Positions 9,901-24,000 of a stretch of 64,000 nucleotides of DNA are shown one piece after another (the first letter of the stretch is position 1; each line of letters starts with the position of its first letter). This DNA comes from Pyrocephalus nanus. Its lineage: Eukaryota; Chordata; Aves; Passeriformes; Tyrannidae. Where the stretch lies: NCBI GenBank assembly GCA_038380795.1, contig CM076267.1:6679501-6743500 (forward strand). Direction: 5' to 3'. The translations under genes and the position numbers were made by a program. The notes below the pieces were generated by a model. The model did no database searches, was not told the DNA's origin, and saw only the letters and a list, made by a program, of their open reading frames with translations.

Positions 9901-12900
9901 CCACGGGACAAATATTGAGCAATCAAAGGTGTCACTCTCTGGATGCTCACATGGGATGTATTGATGTAATCTGTCACTCCTCATCTCAGACATACTGCTC
10001 AGACAGCTGAGATGGGGAGTGACTATATTAATTTATTGATGAATATATCATTTTCTCAGAGACCCATTCCTATTCTGGCTTGAAAAATTAAATATAAGTG
10101 GGTTTTCCCTTATGTTTGCACAGTGCTTAGTATATCCTGGGCACAGCTGTGAATCATAATAATGCTACTAATAAAAAATGTGGGGGAAGGTTCATGGTTC
10201 TGAGGCTCTCTGGTTGGGATATTCAGTTCAGTATTCCTTAAAGGTCACTGAATTTCTGACAAATGATGGGCATTCAGCACTCAGGCCAGGTTTAGAGTGT
10301 CTCAGCTGGGTACCAAACAGAGCTCTGCAGGATCACTGGCCACATGAAAAGTCTCGGTCTTTGTGTTTTGTCTTCCAGGAACTCTACAGAATTGCATTTC
10401 TCACTCCTAAAAACCTGGCAGTTGTTGTTCCCTTTTTTCTTTTTATTTTTTTCTCTCTTTTTTTTTTTTTTTCAGTAGAGCACATTACATTTAAAATCAC
10501 AATACCATGCAGACACCTAAAAACAAGCAAAGACTAAATTCAGAATAGAACTGCCGTGTGATAGTATGCAGATCCCTCGCTTTGCATATTTTTTAGGGCA
10601 TTTAATTACATCAGTTGCAAAAAGGCAGATGCTTCAGGGCTGTAGTCTCTCAGAAGCATTAATGAAATATGGAACTTAAATTCCCAAGGTAGAGTTCTGA
10701 TATTGGTGGCACTTGTGCTTCCCTGTCATCTTCATTACAGCTGCATCACTAGAATCAAAATTAGAGTTTGGTCCTAACCATGTTACACACAAGATCTGAA
10801 GGACAAAAAAAAATCCATTTCCTGGGCAGCACTGGCAGCAGAGAGCCTTTTGTATAGGTCAGTCTGTACTTAATAACAGCAAAATGCAATTTTCATTCAC
10901 TGAAAATGAAACAGGAGGCTGGTAAGGGCCTGCCTAATTTTTTTTTTTCAGGCATACAAAACTCTTAAGTGACTTTCTTGGGAAGAGAAAATAGCATATG
11001 GATGTCAAGTTCAAGACTGATAGCTGTTGAACAGAAGTGTAGGTCTGAAATCTGCAGTGCTTTACACTTCATGAAATCTTTTCCTCAGTTGGCAGGAAAA
11101 ATGATGGTAGAAGTCTGTGAAATCTAGAACAGGCTATACAATGATATAATGTGTTTGAAAAGTAAACAATTAGAAAATTGTTGTGGTGGAAGTTTATTAA
11201 AACAGCTGGGTTTGTGTTTAAGTGCCACCCTTTAAAACACAGTAGTTGTATTTTTGCATTAAGAAACTGCAGTTTAATCATTCCTTGTGCTAAGTACTTA
11301 TTCCTTTCTCATGAGAGAAGATCATCCCCAAAGAGATTTGAAATTAAACCAGGCTGCTGATGTTGAGGGAAAATTAGCACTATAACATTATTACACGAAG
11401 AATGACAAACAGGCAAGTATGTTAAGTCTGGACTATTTAGTGTAATAGTCACAATCACAGTTCTTCCCTTTGTTGTTTTGTTTTTCCTTTCTGAGATTTT
11501 GTTGGGGTTTATTTTGTGTGCAAGAGTCTGAAATAAATCTGTGCAATATCTAGACCAGTAAGAACAGTAACATCCTTGAAATGGATTAGCATCTATGTTA
11601 TGCTCCATACTTTATTCTATATGTACATATTCTGATATATATAATATTTATTTTATAGCAGGAAGTTTTAGATGCTTGAAATCAGGTCTTCAGTTTTGCT
11701 ACCAGGTCTCTGCCAGGATTCTGTTAAAGGCAACTCTGTGTTTGATGGTTCAGAGGTTCCAACTATGAGAATACAGTTGAGTAACAGGGTGTGATGTACA
11801 AATAAATAATCTAAATAACTAGGCATTGTTAAATAATTGGATGGATGTCATGGATCCTGCTCATATCCCTGAGAGAATTGTGCTGTGCCGTTAGAGGGTG
11901 AATTTTTCATATGGGAAAAGAGTTCAACATTTAACAAGGAGGGTGTAAGGCACCCCAACTGGTGATAACTGGAGGGTTTGGGAATGATGTGCCTCACTAA
12001 ATAATTAGAAAAAAATAGTGATATTAGGTATATTGTTTGTGATGGGTATCAGTTGTTGCCAATAAAAAACCTCTTTGACTTTTTATGTATAAAATGGAAT
12101 ATAAATGGTCTTCTAGTACAAGGTCTCAATCGTTGCTCTTGCTGTATTTGCTGTAACACAGAAATAAGTGTGTGTCCACCTGCCCTTTGGGGAACCATCA
12201 CTGCAAAGTCCGATATATTTTCCATCAATCACTGAGGTTCAGTTCTGCAAGTAGTACCTCAGCTGTTGCAGGGTTGTGCAAAGGTCTGAATGTGTTCAGA
12301 GGTTTCTGAATTGGAAATTGGATTTTCATCGTTCATGAGGTATTTTATCTGCTCTCCCAACTTAAAAATGCGCTTCTTTGCATATTGGCAAAGGTGAAGT
12401 TGTACTTCTTTGTATCTGGAGCTGGAAATCAAGATTAATGAGAGAAAGTGCCTGTTCAATATTCATTGTATGGTATCACTTTACTGTTTGAAATTCGTGA
12501 GGGTGTAAAGCACTACTGAATTTGTAGCAGTGAAACTAATGAAAATCAGAACACAACTTTCTCCTCCTTAGGTTTCCTTCTGCTTCTGCCAGAAATTTTA
12601 ACCTGTTCATGCTTTTGAACTTAGCAGACGCTAAAAGGTAAACAAAAATGTAAACTCAAACCTGATTTAATTTTTTAATAATATTCATAACCCTTGTTTA
12701 CTGGGAGGTTGATAGTGATTGGTGTTTCCTTCTTGGAACTTCTTCTCTGTGATTTTTCGGTAACAGTGTTTGAGTTCCTGGATGCTTCTGTTTTTTTTAC
12801 ACGCTGTGACACTTTTTGAAGAAAGGGATATTCATACAGACCTTGGGAAAAATCCAGTTTGATGAAATGATTTGCTGTTTCCTATGAAAAAAAATTAGTA

Positions 12901-14968
12901 TTTATCTTTGTAGGTGATAAACTGTACTGGAACCTGGTTATGCTGTGTTAAGCAGCAGTGCTTGTCCACTGCAGGTCTGGGCATTTCTGGCACACAGTAA
13001 AATGATGTGTGTGTGTGGTTTGATCAACCCATCACTGTAACTTAGCAAAAATATTACACAAACATTAGCCTAAATTAAAAAGAGGTGAAAATACTGTGGG
13101 GTTGGCTTGGTTGGTGGACTTGGTGTTTTGTTTTATGTTTTTACTGAGGAAGTAGCACTTGGATAAGGGTTTAACAGTTTTCCTCATCTCATCACAGACT
13201 TTGATAACCTGTCAAGCAACTGCAGTGTCGGTTGGTCAAGCCTTTTGGGTTGAAGGGTTGGAAAACTTTGATGCATTGTATTAGAAGGATAGTACAACCT
13301 GGTCAGATTAGTTTTATTCAAAAAAGGATTGTCGTAGTCTTTGATAGAGACCGAATCCAGAAGTCTGGAGACTGGGAAAGACAAGATAACTTTTAACAGA
13401 AATTAACCTTCATTTGCAAACCAGTCTTCTCCAGAAGAACCATAAAGAGCTCCTACCTATCTCTTCTGACTTCCATGACCTGTTATTGCTCTTTTCTTCT
13501 CAGAATGTGCAGAGAAAGGGACAGATAAGCTTGTCTTCAGAGTTCGAAGATGCAGATTAGTCAGTGCTTAGTCAAAGAGGAGTGACCAGAAATAACCAGC
13601 TGGTATTTTGCTAGACAGAAAAACTGCAGAGGAAGTGGGATAGTCTGGCAGATGCCATAAAAATAGGTAGACAAGAAGCATCTGCCTTCCAGGAACTGTT
13701 GCAGAATAAGTGGCTTCTGGCACTTGCACCACCAACTCTCCTTTCTGGAGAGATCTCTGGGCCATTTTTGTGCTAGGTGTGATGCTGAGAACATGAGTGA
13801 GATCAGCTGCAGAACAGGATCCTTGGCTGAATCCTAAATGAAGCTTTCTCATCAGATATGAGAATAGTTTGTCTTCTGCTATTAAAGATTATGCATCAAG
13901 GAACTGTTAAGTACAAGGTATCTTTTCAATATATCAAGGCAATGAAAAGTGTGTCGTTCACAGATCACATTCTTTAATGAAACATTTCAGTGGCCAAAGA
14001 ATGGCAGTATTTCCCCAGGCTCTGGAAAGAAGAACCTCAGATTTTAGAAGAAAGATTTACTTTTGTTCAGTGGGAGATTTAATAGAATGGAAATGCATCC
14101 TGCAGTGTCAGCTGGGGAAAATAAAAGTGGCTCCATGTATTCCCATTCTGGTTCACCTGATAGACAACAACAGACAGGTTAAAGTATGCTTGAAATGTTG
14201 AAGTTAAACCCACATTTAGTGTGAATTGAGTTAACCCTGGAGAAAGGTTGCTAACAGCTCCATGGAAAACACAGGGCAGAGCCAGCTGATCAGCATCAGA
14301 CCTGGCTGACATGGAATCTGGTGACAAAACTGGCAGTGGTTGCAGTGCTGACAGATCACTTCCTAAAGGCATGGCTAAGGAGTCATGGGAAAGCTGCTTA
14401 CCAGCACAAGGCAGACAGCCTGGATGAGCACTGGTTCATGTTCAGTTTGCACGTGTGTCAGTGCTGCCAGGAGTACAGAGAGACAGATGTGAGCCATCAG
14501 CTCTAGCTTGGTGTATAAGAGCGTAACTGAGGGCTCTGGATTCCCAGAGGATCATTGTGCATCTCCCAGATTGATAGACATCACTATTCTGACTTGCTGC
14601 TGTGGCTAACACATATCAGACTATAATGTCTAACTATGTGGAACTAATAGTCCCCAAAAGAGCCAATTCATTTGCTCATCCTTGTGGCACATTAAAAACT
14701 GTGTCTCCTTTTCATTTAGCATGACTTGGTGTTTCTCTATGTAATTACCTGCAGCAAGAAAAGGAGAGATTGTTTAACAGTTCTCTCTCTAGCCATGAAA
14801 AAAAACAGGTCAGCAAGTTAATTTGTACAGACTTTTAGTTAAGGAGGTAAAAAACATAGTTATGGACCCTTTACCATATGAGTTCTGGCTGTGGGAAACC
14901 CATTGTCACTGCTTGTGCATGTGGAAAAAACCAGAACCATAAACATCTAACAGAGATGTGGGCCGTGA

Positions 14969-15031
14969 AAATTTTTTATTTATTTATTTTATTTTTTTTT
15001 ATTATTTTTATTTTTTATTTTTTTTTATTTA
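14969..15031. repeat. T/A-rich low-complexity block
   Basis: The segment is built almost only of TTTA and poly-T units over about sixty bases. It is simple sequence with no element body attached that I can recognise. Confidence 0.9.
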
Positions 15032-18000
15032 GAGTCTTAATGAACACTTGAGCAAACTCTGCTCAAAGAGGGATTTCCTGCTACTCACTGGGTTATGGTG
15101 TGTACATTTCCCTGCTGAGAAGCATCTGGTGGATGAAAACAAGACTTTGATTTAAGGGATAATGTTGCAAGTAAAGTTTAATGGCTTATGGAATCTTTAG
15201 GCTTGAAATAGCCTAAATACACTTCAGGTAATTTATAGGGACAGGTCTTCAGCTGGAGGACATAGATTTGTTGACTTCCACGGGTTTATTTCAATTTGAA
15301 ATACATAACACTGGTCCCTGAAGCTTATGGCAAATGATGGGATGAACTTGTATCAGATGAGCTGTTTTCAGACTTACATCTCCACTTAGCATTTTCTTGG
15401 GTTTTTTGATAGTAGCTTGTCTCTCATATTTTTTTTTTTTTTTGAGATAGTATTTGCTTCAGGCAGCCCGTTTAATCTCTCACAAGCATTTTTAAATGTT
15501 GAGGAAAAAAGGTGAATTCACAGTAATTCAGATCCTGCTACGTTCTCAGAGACCTGGCCAAGAATTTGCTCCAGGGACTGTTCTAATTCTGGGCATAACC
15601 CAAACTTTCTTTGTGGCTTTGGGAAAATGATTTTACTGCTGTAAGCTTGTTCTGCATCTGCACGCATCAGGTTTTGATAAATGAAAAAGTAACTGATTTT
15701 CCTGCCAAAACATTGGAGTGTTTTGTTATATGGTGGCTGACACTTTTATGTGTATCTTAAGTCTTCTGTAGTGACAACATCCTGTGAATTTTGTATGCAG
15801 AGTTACAGGCAGGTACTGCAGGCTGCTTCATCTCACTATTACACACACTGATTTGTGGGATAATTTCCACAGTTTGTTCTGGTTTAACTTGTGAAAGCTC
15901 TCTCAGAGCTGTGATGCTTATGATTGAATGTGTTCAGATGTATTTTTCTTGTTGCCCCTGCAGTAACTTTACAGCTGAGAGATGTGTTTTGGGTTGGGGC
16001 ATTTTGAGGAGTGTGATGTTACTCTTGATGTATTTTGGTGATGCAGTTTAGGCCACAGAGAGAAGGCCCTGATAAACAATTAGGAGTAAGAGAACGGGGT
16101 TGTGCAGTTGTGTGGTGGTGGCTTTTGGTGGAGCCTCTCAAGGTTCATGAAGTGCTTTAGGGACTTGCATATATTTTTTTCTTAAAAAAAAATTTGATTT
16201 TCAGTGCTGGCAAACTTCTGTTTCTTTTAGTACCCATTGTCATTGGTCAGATAGATGCTGGAAAGAACTTTAACAACTTCAAATTGCTGTCAAATGAGTA
16301 CCATTGAGAAATGAAAAAAGACAGGAGAATGCTAGGAAATAACCTGCCTTGAGTTCTAAGGGCATGAAGTTTTTGAAATCAAGGAAGAGATCCTTGTGGA
16401 AGATGGCAGTTGAAAAAATGTTGAAGTGTCTTTGAGCAGCAAGTAAGGTGGTTTTGACTCTTGTCAGTTGTCAGGAACACATTAGTGAGTCTCAAGGAAG
16501 AACCTATTTTTTTAGCTGTATGTTTGACCTGATGTTCAGTGTAACTTTTCATGTCAGCACAAGTCTGATGTTACTTTTTGCAGGGACTAGGCTGGGTTTG
16601 TTGCATGTACCTTTTCTCTTTTGGGGAAAAATTGAGCCTGAGGTTTTGGTAATAGGAGGGTTTTGTAACACAGTTCAAAAGTAAGGTTTGAAAGCTGCAT
16701 CAAAAGTGCAGTTGGATTCCATGAGGTTACCAAATGTTTTCTTCTTTATTCTTCTTCCCTTTTTTAATTTTGCCAGGACTTGAACAGACGTTTGGTGTTT
16801 GGGTCAGGTGTGGCTTTCTAGAACTGAGGGCGTTACAGTATTCACAGAATATAGACAGTTTTGTCTGCATTTACTACTCTGTAAGAATCTGCTGATAATT
16901 TGTACCAGAGCTGTGAATATTTTTCAGGGCATGACACAAGGGAGATGAGAGTATAATGAGCCAGACCAGCTATGGCACCTGTATCCCTTAAGATTGGTGT
17001 GGTGTTGGAGGATGCCTCCCTAACCCTTGTAGCTGAGAAAATAATCAAAAATCCATTTATGAAGGCCAAGGAAGTCTGCCAGCATGAACACCAACACTGT
17101 CAAGCAGAATGGTGTCCCTGGTGGTTTCCTTAGGTGGCTGAAAGTTTGTGTTCACCTACACAGAATGGAGAGGTCAGGATTTCCGTGTTGTCTGAGAACC
17201 ATAATAAACAACTTTCTGCATATGAAGTTTCACTCTGTTTCTGCTCCTGGAGTGCTTTGGGTTCCCTGTGAAATCAGTGCTGTTTTGCAGTGACTGTGAG
17301 GCACAGTGGAGATTAGTGAGCTGGTGATTTGTTGCTCTGACTGGGTACTGGGCACATTTTCTGCACAGGCTTCCTGCTGCAATGCAGGTTTCTGCTGAGC
17401 AGTAAAAAACCTTATTAAGTTTTGCTTTTGCAAAAAACAAAACAAAACACACATCAAAATAATATGCAAACACCTGTAATACAGGAGAAAAGGTTGGCAA
17501 AATATGGTATAGATTTATACAACACAAAAAAGCACACTAAATACTGTGTAAAGTTTGTTTAAAAATTAAGACTGTTTACCCCTGATTATAATATCAATTT
17601 TTGTAATGAAATGCACATCACTTGTTTAAGGCACACGTTTCTGTGATGATATATTTTTTCTGAGCCTGTTGTGTATATGTTATGTGTTATTTCAGTACCT
17701 GGCATGGACAAGATCTTTAGATAGATGATCTGAGGAAAAAACACAGAAGAATTGTTGCCTTGTCTTTGTAGCTATTGCAGCCTCATATGGCACAGTCAGC
17801 ATTTGAGGTTGTGGATGGGAAGTAAGGAAGATATACAGAGGAGTTCTTAGGGACAGATTATGTGCTAACAGTGAATCTGTAGGGTCTGCAGGTTAGTCCT
17901 GAGAAGGTTTCAGTGTCCTGTGTGTCACAAGTCCTTTTGCAAAGTCTTTGGAACAGACTTTGTTGACAGGGCTGCTTTCAGTCCCAGAGCCTTTGCTGTT

Positions 18001-21000
18001 CTGTACACTGGCAAAGCTCGGTGTTCCTGGCATGAGGAAAAGCCAAAGGCTTGTCTAATCATCCTATGGGCAGAAGACTGAAGTGCTTTTAAAGGTGGCA
18101 CTTTTTTTTTTGAATTTTGCTTTGCCTTTGTGTCTTCTTGGTTTTACTGTGATATTGCACAGAAGTAAGCACAATCAGCTTTTATTTTAGTGACAGTCCT
18201 AAAAATGTAGTTGGGCTTGAGGATTTCCATGGCTTTCACATACTGAAGAAAGCAGAGATACTTCCAGTTGGAAAGAAGGGATGGCATCCAGTGATGTCAG
18301 TGATTCTTAAGTGGATCATCCAGGGTAAAACCCACTAAACTTGGCACCATAGCCCTTTATAAACAGGGTGGTGATACTCAGTCATCCTGTCCTACATAGT
18401 AGAGGGCACATGGGAAACCAGGTTGCATAATTGGGTTGCAGAGAAGCTGCAGGACTAACAAATTGGTTTGGAAGTCTAATAGGAATGTATAAACATCAGC
18501 ATTCAGACACTGTTTTAAAGCAAGAGCACAAACTCTGTGGTGTCTTGCTAAGTACTGTGTAATAAGCAATTACTTTGTGTGGATGTTGTGTTTCTAAAAA
18601 TGTGTTCTCCGTTTCAGACAAAGCAAACTCTCAGGAGAGCTGGGGCAGCCCAGGGACAAGGCTTATGAAACCAGGCCTGCACTCCTGTGCATCACAGCCT
18701 ATTCCCTTCTGACTGGCACACTGAGCAAGGTTGCTTATGGCAGATAATGATACAATACTGGTTTAATTCACAGAGAGTGTCCCACACTGTCAGTCTCTGA
18801 AACACTCAGAAATCTTTGGAGAAAATACACTGCTGAAGGTAAAGAATTGGGTTTGCTGGAGCTCCTGGTGTTCAGCTGTTTTGTTTGTTTGAACTTCTCA
18901 TGCAAATATAGATAGGTTTTTCATGAAAAGTAGAAGACACATGAGGACCTGACCTTTGCTGGTGATGAATCCATTCACCTGTTGTTCAGGTGAGACATTT
19001 CACAGTGAATGTAGTTTAAGAAGTGATATTGGTACCTGTGCTTTACAGGCAGTTTCAGTTACACAGCACTTTCATTCTGAAAAGCAGCAGATTTGATCTT
19101 GGGTTTGAATGTGTCCATCTCTGGGGTCCAATTAGGAAGGAATGGATTCCTGGTGGCCCAGGCTTCACTTCTGCAGGCAGACAGAACTGCAAAACATACT
19201 AGTTACTGCACTGTGCAAGAACATCCAAATATTTACAGTCTCTTTTCTACTTTGTAACTTTTTTGTGTATATACAATGATTTCACTAGGAGGCTAGGTAA
19301 GATGCAGGAAAACTAATAAAATGTATCCCATTAATGATAATGTGTCTTCTGCTCCCATTGTGATGTATCTGCCTTGATTTCACTTGTGTAACTCCAATCA
19401 GAATTGATTTTTGCATTCTTGTGCTGTGTTACGTGTCTTGTGATATTGATGAAATCAAGATAAGGAACGCCAATGCCCTGGGTCAGCAGAAGATGTTGAT
19501 GAAGGGGTTCTGTTTGGGAGATTCTTGGTATTCGTTATCTTCACTGCAGTCAATAACAATCCTTTGACACAGGGAGGCATCAATAGTTGGGAAGAACCGA
19601 CTCTGCAAAAAAATGCACAAAATACCAAAATTTAAAATATGTAAAGGAGGTAGTTGGGTTATGTTTCCAGTTCACTGTGCTACAAAGCAAAATTAAATGA
19701 ATAAATATGCAGGGTAAATAAACTGAGCACTATGCCCTCAGCACTGTAGCTGTTTAGAAACAGCAGATAAATAAACCTGAGAATCAGTCAACTTTAAAAA
19801 AAAGGCATTTACATTATGAAGGTATTCCCAGTCAGCTCTAGTTCATGCTTTAGATGGGGGATTTTCACTGAAGCAGTCAAACCCTGTAAGTTGTGCTACT
19901 ATGGCTTGAGATATTTTCAGCAAAGTTCTTCCAATGTCTTGTCTGTCCCTTTGCCTCTGGATCCTGCCCCTACAATGGAGTCATCAGGACAGAGTGTATT
20001 TGTTCACTACCTGTGGCTGCATTCACTGTCTTGTGAAGTCCAGATTTTTCCTTTAATGTAAATTAATTCTTTTATCTTAGGCAAATAATAGGCTTTAGGA
20101 CAATCTGAATTCAGTTTCTAGTTCTGGTGATGGTAGGTCACTTAATTTTTCTGTTACAACATTGCTCTTGAATTTTCAGGACTGCACTTGGTTCCAGTAA
20201 TTCTGATTTAAGAGGAAGAATTAGAAATTAAGTAGAAATTAAAACTTTAAATGATTGATTTTTTTTGTTGTTGTTGTTTTCATTGATATTATTCCCATTG
20301 TATTCATAAGCCTTAGTAAGTTCATGATCTTGGGCTCTGAGATTTTCAGGAAAGAATGTATTTTTCTAAGTGTTGATCCAGTGTAGAATATAGTACAGGA
20401 TTCCACCAGTTTTAGGTAAGAATGTCAGTGCTAGATAGTTATAGAAAACACAGAAATACAGAAGGGACAAACCCCCTGACCTCAGAGATGGTTTTGTAGG
20501 ATTTTTCCTCTTACTTCAGTAGGTCCAGAATGTCATTTGCTACCAGTATGAAGAATTGCAAGGAGTATCTGGCTCTCCCCATTAAATATATTCCCTTTGG
20601 CTCACAGGGCCTTTTTTGGATGTTTTCTGCCTTTGGTTGCTGTGATGAAATCTCAGACTTGAATATACTTTAGTTCCTGAATAATTTGTTGATCTTGCAG
20701 TGTTTAGATTCAGTGGTGGTGGTGAACTCAAACTGGAATAACAAAACCTAACCCTTCCTGTACCACAATTCTATTTAACAGGGCTTTATGTCTCTGTTTC
20801 CTCCTCTGTTCCCATTCTTATTTTAGGTGAAATCTTAATGGCTGCTTGGAAAAACATTGCTTTTTCTTTTTTTCTCCTTGCTCTCTGGAAGGACAAAAGG
20901 TCAGAGGAATTCTATCAGGTTGCAGTGTCTGAAAGCAAGCCTTGTAAAAAAACTGAAAAAACAAATTCACATTCTGAAATTCAGGGGAATTCCTGGTATT

Positions 21001-24000
21001 TATAGTGGGTTGGGACTTTATGGAATGTCTACAATTTAAATCTATATTATTTTTTAATGGGAGTGCCAATGATACAGGGTGGAATGCTGCCTGGGAGTGT
21101 GGGGCCTTATTGGGTGATACTCAGTTTTCTCTACCCCTTAACTTTCTTCTGACAAATTAAAATAAAGGTTGGTGTGTGCAGAGGTGTCTCCATCCACAAA
21201 GTATGCCATTTTGGAATTTAACTTCTTTTTATTAAACTAATCCTATTATTCTGATAAAAAACCATCATGTCTGTTTTTCTTTGGTGTTTTTTAATTTTGA
21301 AATTTGTTTAATTTCAAAACTTTAACTAATTGTTTTGTGGCAGTAGAAAATTTGCCAAGATACAGGCATTTTTATAATGGTATTTTTTTGGTTTTTTATT
21401 TGAAAATAGTTACTTCAGAGTACAATGAGTTTAGATATTTACCTGAAGAAAATTGCAATGCTTTGGTTATAGCATTTAGTAGTAAAAAGTTTTATTTACA
21501 GTGCTTGGGAGTCAGCTGGACATTTTCTGCATCCATTTTCTGAAAATCTAAGCCCCAAAATAAATCTGAAAGCTGTTTTCAGTGGGTGACAGCAACACAG
21601 AGGGGTGGCAAGCCTGATTTCCATCTTACTCCACACAAACTCCTGCCTGTTTGACAGATGGAAAGATGACAGTTTGGTCATTGACAGTTAATAATCTCTT
21701 CAATTTTTCATTCACCTTCTTGTTGGCGAGGGCTGCCTTACTCTGTGTTTTTATTTCACGTCAGCTGTGATCCTGAATCACACTGAGAGCTCACACACAG
21801 TGTTTGCCTCCAGGGCTGTGCCCACTTCCACAGATCCCGCTGGAGGATCCAGAACATCATGTTGCTTTTCTCTTTGGTGAAATGATGATTAAATCTGAGC
21901 TGGTCTAGAAAAATAACAGAGTGATTCATCGTGCTGCATGTTGAATTTGGGGATTAGTAAAAATAGTAGGGGTAGTGATTTGAACAACCACCAAATGTGG
22001 AACTCAAAAATTATCTGACAGTTTGTTTTCTTTCCACCCTATTGGATTGTAGAAAGGTAGAATTTAGCTTTGAGAGGTGGGAAAGCAACAGAACCTGGAG
22101 AGATGAATCCTTTATGCATTTCCACTGTTATCTATCAAGTTAAACCCTTGTTCAAAGAGAAAAGTTTCTCAGCATATATATTTTTTAATTGGGAAGATAG
22201 ATGGTTTATCCAGCAGATCAAGAATATTAGGCAACCTTCTCTCTTCTGTGCTCAGTGTAGAAAAAATGTAGTGATATTTCAGATATTTCCTGGTGCAGGA
22301 CTGTTTTGCTGATGTAGTTGATGTGGTTAATTGTCTTCAGCAGGAGTTGGGTCAGCCCTGTAAGTGGAGGACTTCAAAGCAGTTGACATGTTTGAATGGT
22401 TTTCAGTCCTTAGCAACTGAAGAGCTTGGCATCTTCAAAAATTAAATTAGGTTTTCCAGGAGCACTTGAGAAAGGAATTGTTTTGTAATTGAGGTTTAAA
22501 ATTGAAAGGTTGGGGAAGGAGGAACACTTATCCTGGAAAAGAAAATTACCCTAAATGCTGTTTGTTGAGTGAGAGACACATTTAGGGTGTTAAGAAAGAC
22601 AGAAATTGTGTTTGCCTGTTCTTCAGCCTCTGAAGGAGTAAACAAGCAGTGTGCTCCTGCTCTTCTCTTCCAGCTGAAGAGAAAAGGATCACAGATGCAA
22701 TCCAAGTTCCAGTTTTCTGTTTCTGTTTACTCTTAAAGGAAGATGAATACAAACTGGGAGTCTGTCTGGGTGGACGTGGTTGGCTGTTGGGATACAAATC
22801 AGTGGGCACTTTGTCCCCTCTAATATTTATTTTTTTTTGTTAATTTTCCCTGTGAATATAAATCTCCTGAAAAATAAAGAAAAGAAAATCTTTCTCTTTC
22901 AAATAAAAAGTGTTTAGTATAAAAACTCCATTAGAATTAATTTATCTGCATAGTAACTTAAGATATAGTTTCAGAAGTTATAAAATTTTAAAGAACTGGG
23001 TATTGCCCTCCTCTTCCACTCCCTCCTTTTTTCCCCTAAACCTGTTGGTTTTGTGTTGGCTTTTGATTTTTTACCTGGCTTTAAATAAGATGAACGTAGA
23101 TAACTTTGCTGTGCGGCGTCAGGGACATTTTAAGCAGCTCTCCTTTGTTTCTGTGGTTTCCCTGAACAAAAGAACCCTGCTGTTGTTTTGGTCATGTCTC
23201 AAAACTGCACATTCAGATCCTGAATCTGTGCTGTGCTGTGTTTTATGGGTTTAGTTTATTATTTCTCCCTAGCTGTGAATTGGAACATATTTACTATTCT
23301 GTGCCACTGGGAAGGTTGCACTGAAGAGGAATCATTTGAATACTGATTTTAGAGGCCTCATTTTCACCCTTAGTATCTCAGATCACCTCTTTGAACACTC
23401 TCCCAGTGGATAGTTTTGCATTACATGATGTTTTCTTCAAATGTGTAAGAGGAGTTTTTATAGAAATATTGCAACTTCTTCCCATATTTTCTTCATTTAA
23501 AGGGAAATTTGTCTGTAATATTTTCCAAATCCTATTTATCCCATAAGCACTAATGACTAGATTGTTTAATAACTCTTTGTGAGATGAATTTTTGCAGCAA
23601 ATATCTTCGGGAAACATGATATTGATAGAGGCACATGCCATTAGAATCAAAGATGAAGAAATTGTTGTGTAGCTGAGAAGTATATTAATGAACTACTAAC
23701 AAATATTTATGTGTTGTTGGCATCTGACCTGCACCCTGATTTGGCTATGTGTGAATTTCCATGTGCAACAACACCATTATTTTCAGAAAGAAAATAGAGG
23801 AGGGTAATAGTTCTCATGGTACTTCCAATAATAAAAATAATCGAGTTCACTGAATTGTGGTCCTAAACGTGCATTGATTTTTGAAAAGTTGAAGAAATAG
23901 CAAAAGGATTTCCAATTAAATATTTATTTTATTAGTGCAGGGGTTCCGAGGGAATCTTAGAAATTTCCAGCTCTGCTTTGAAGCAATCTACTGGGGGAAA

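Larger units (their letters stand above)
5927..15040 (+). other. TMEM163: TMEM163 intron 2, first part (AT-rich, no gene)
   Basis: The stretch starts with the exon 2 donor gtgagt and is ordinary AT-rich intron. It contains the TA-rich microsatellite at 6526-6593, a 26-base T tract at 6908-6933, a small hairpin at 8171-8195, a GC-richer patch at about 9130-9260 of unknown origin, and an A/T-rich low-complexity block at 14969-15031. All open frames here are short and lack splice or family support. No recognisable transposon was found. Confidence 0.8.

Noticed and set aside
10110..10175. Possible MIR tail (cacagtgcttagtatatcctgg and nearby aataatg)
   Set aside because: Only one short phrase resembles MIR and no core is visible, so chance similarity is likely.
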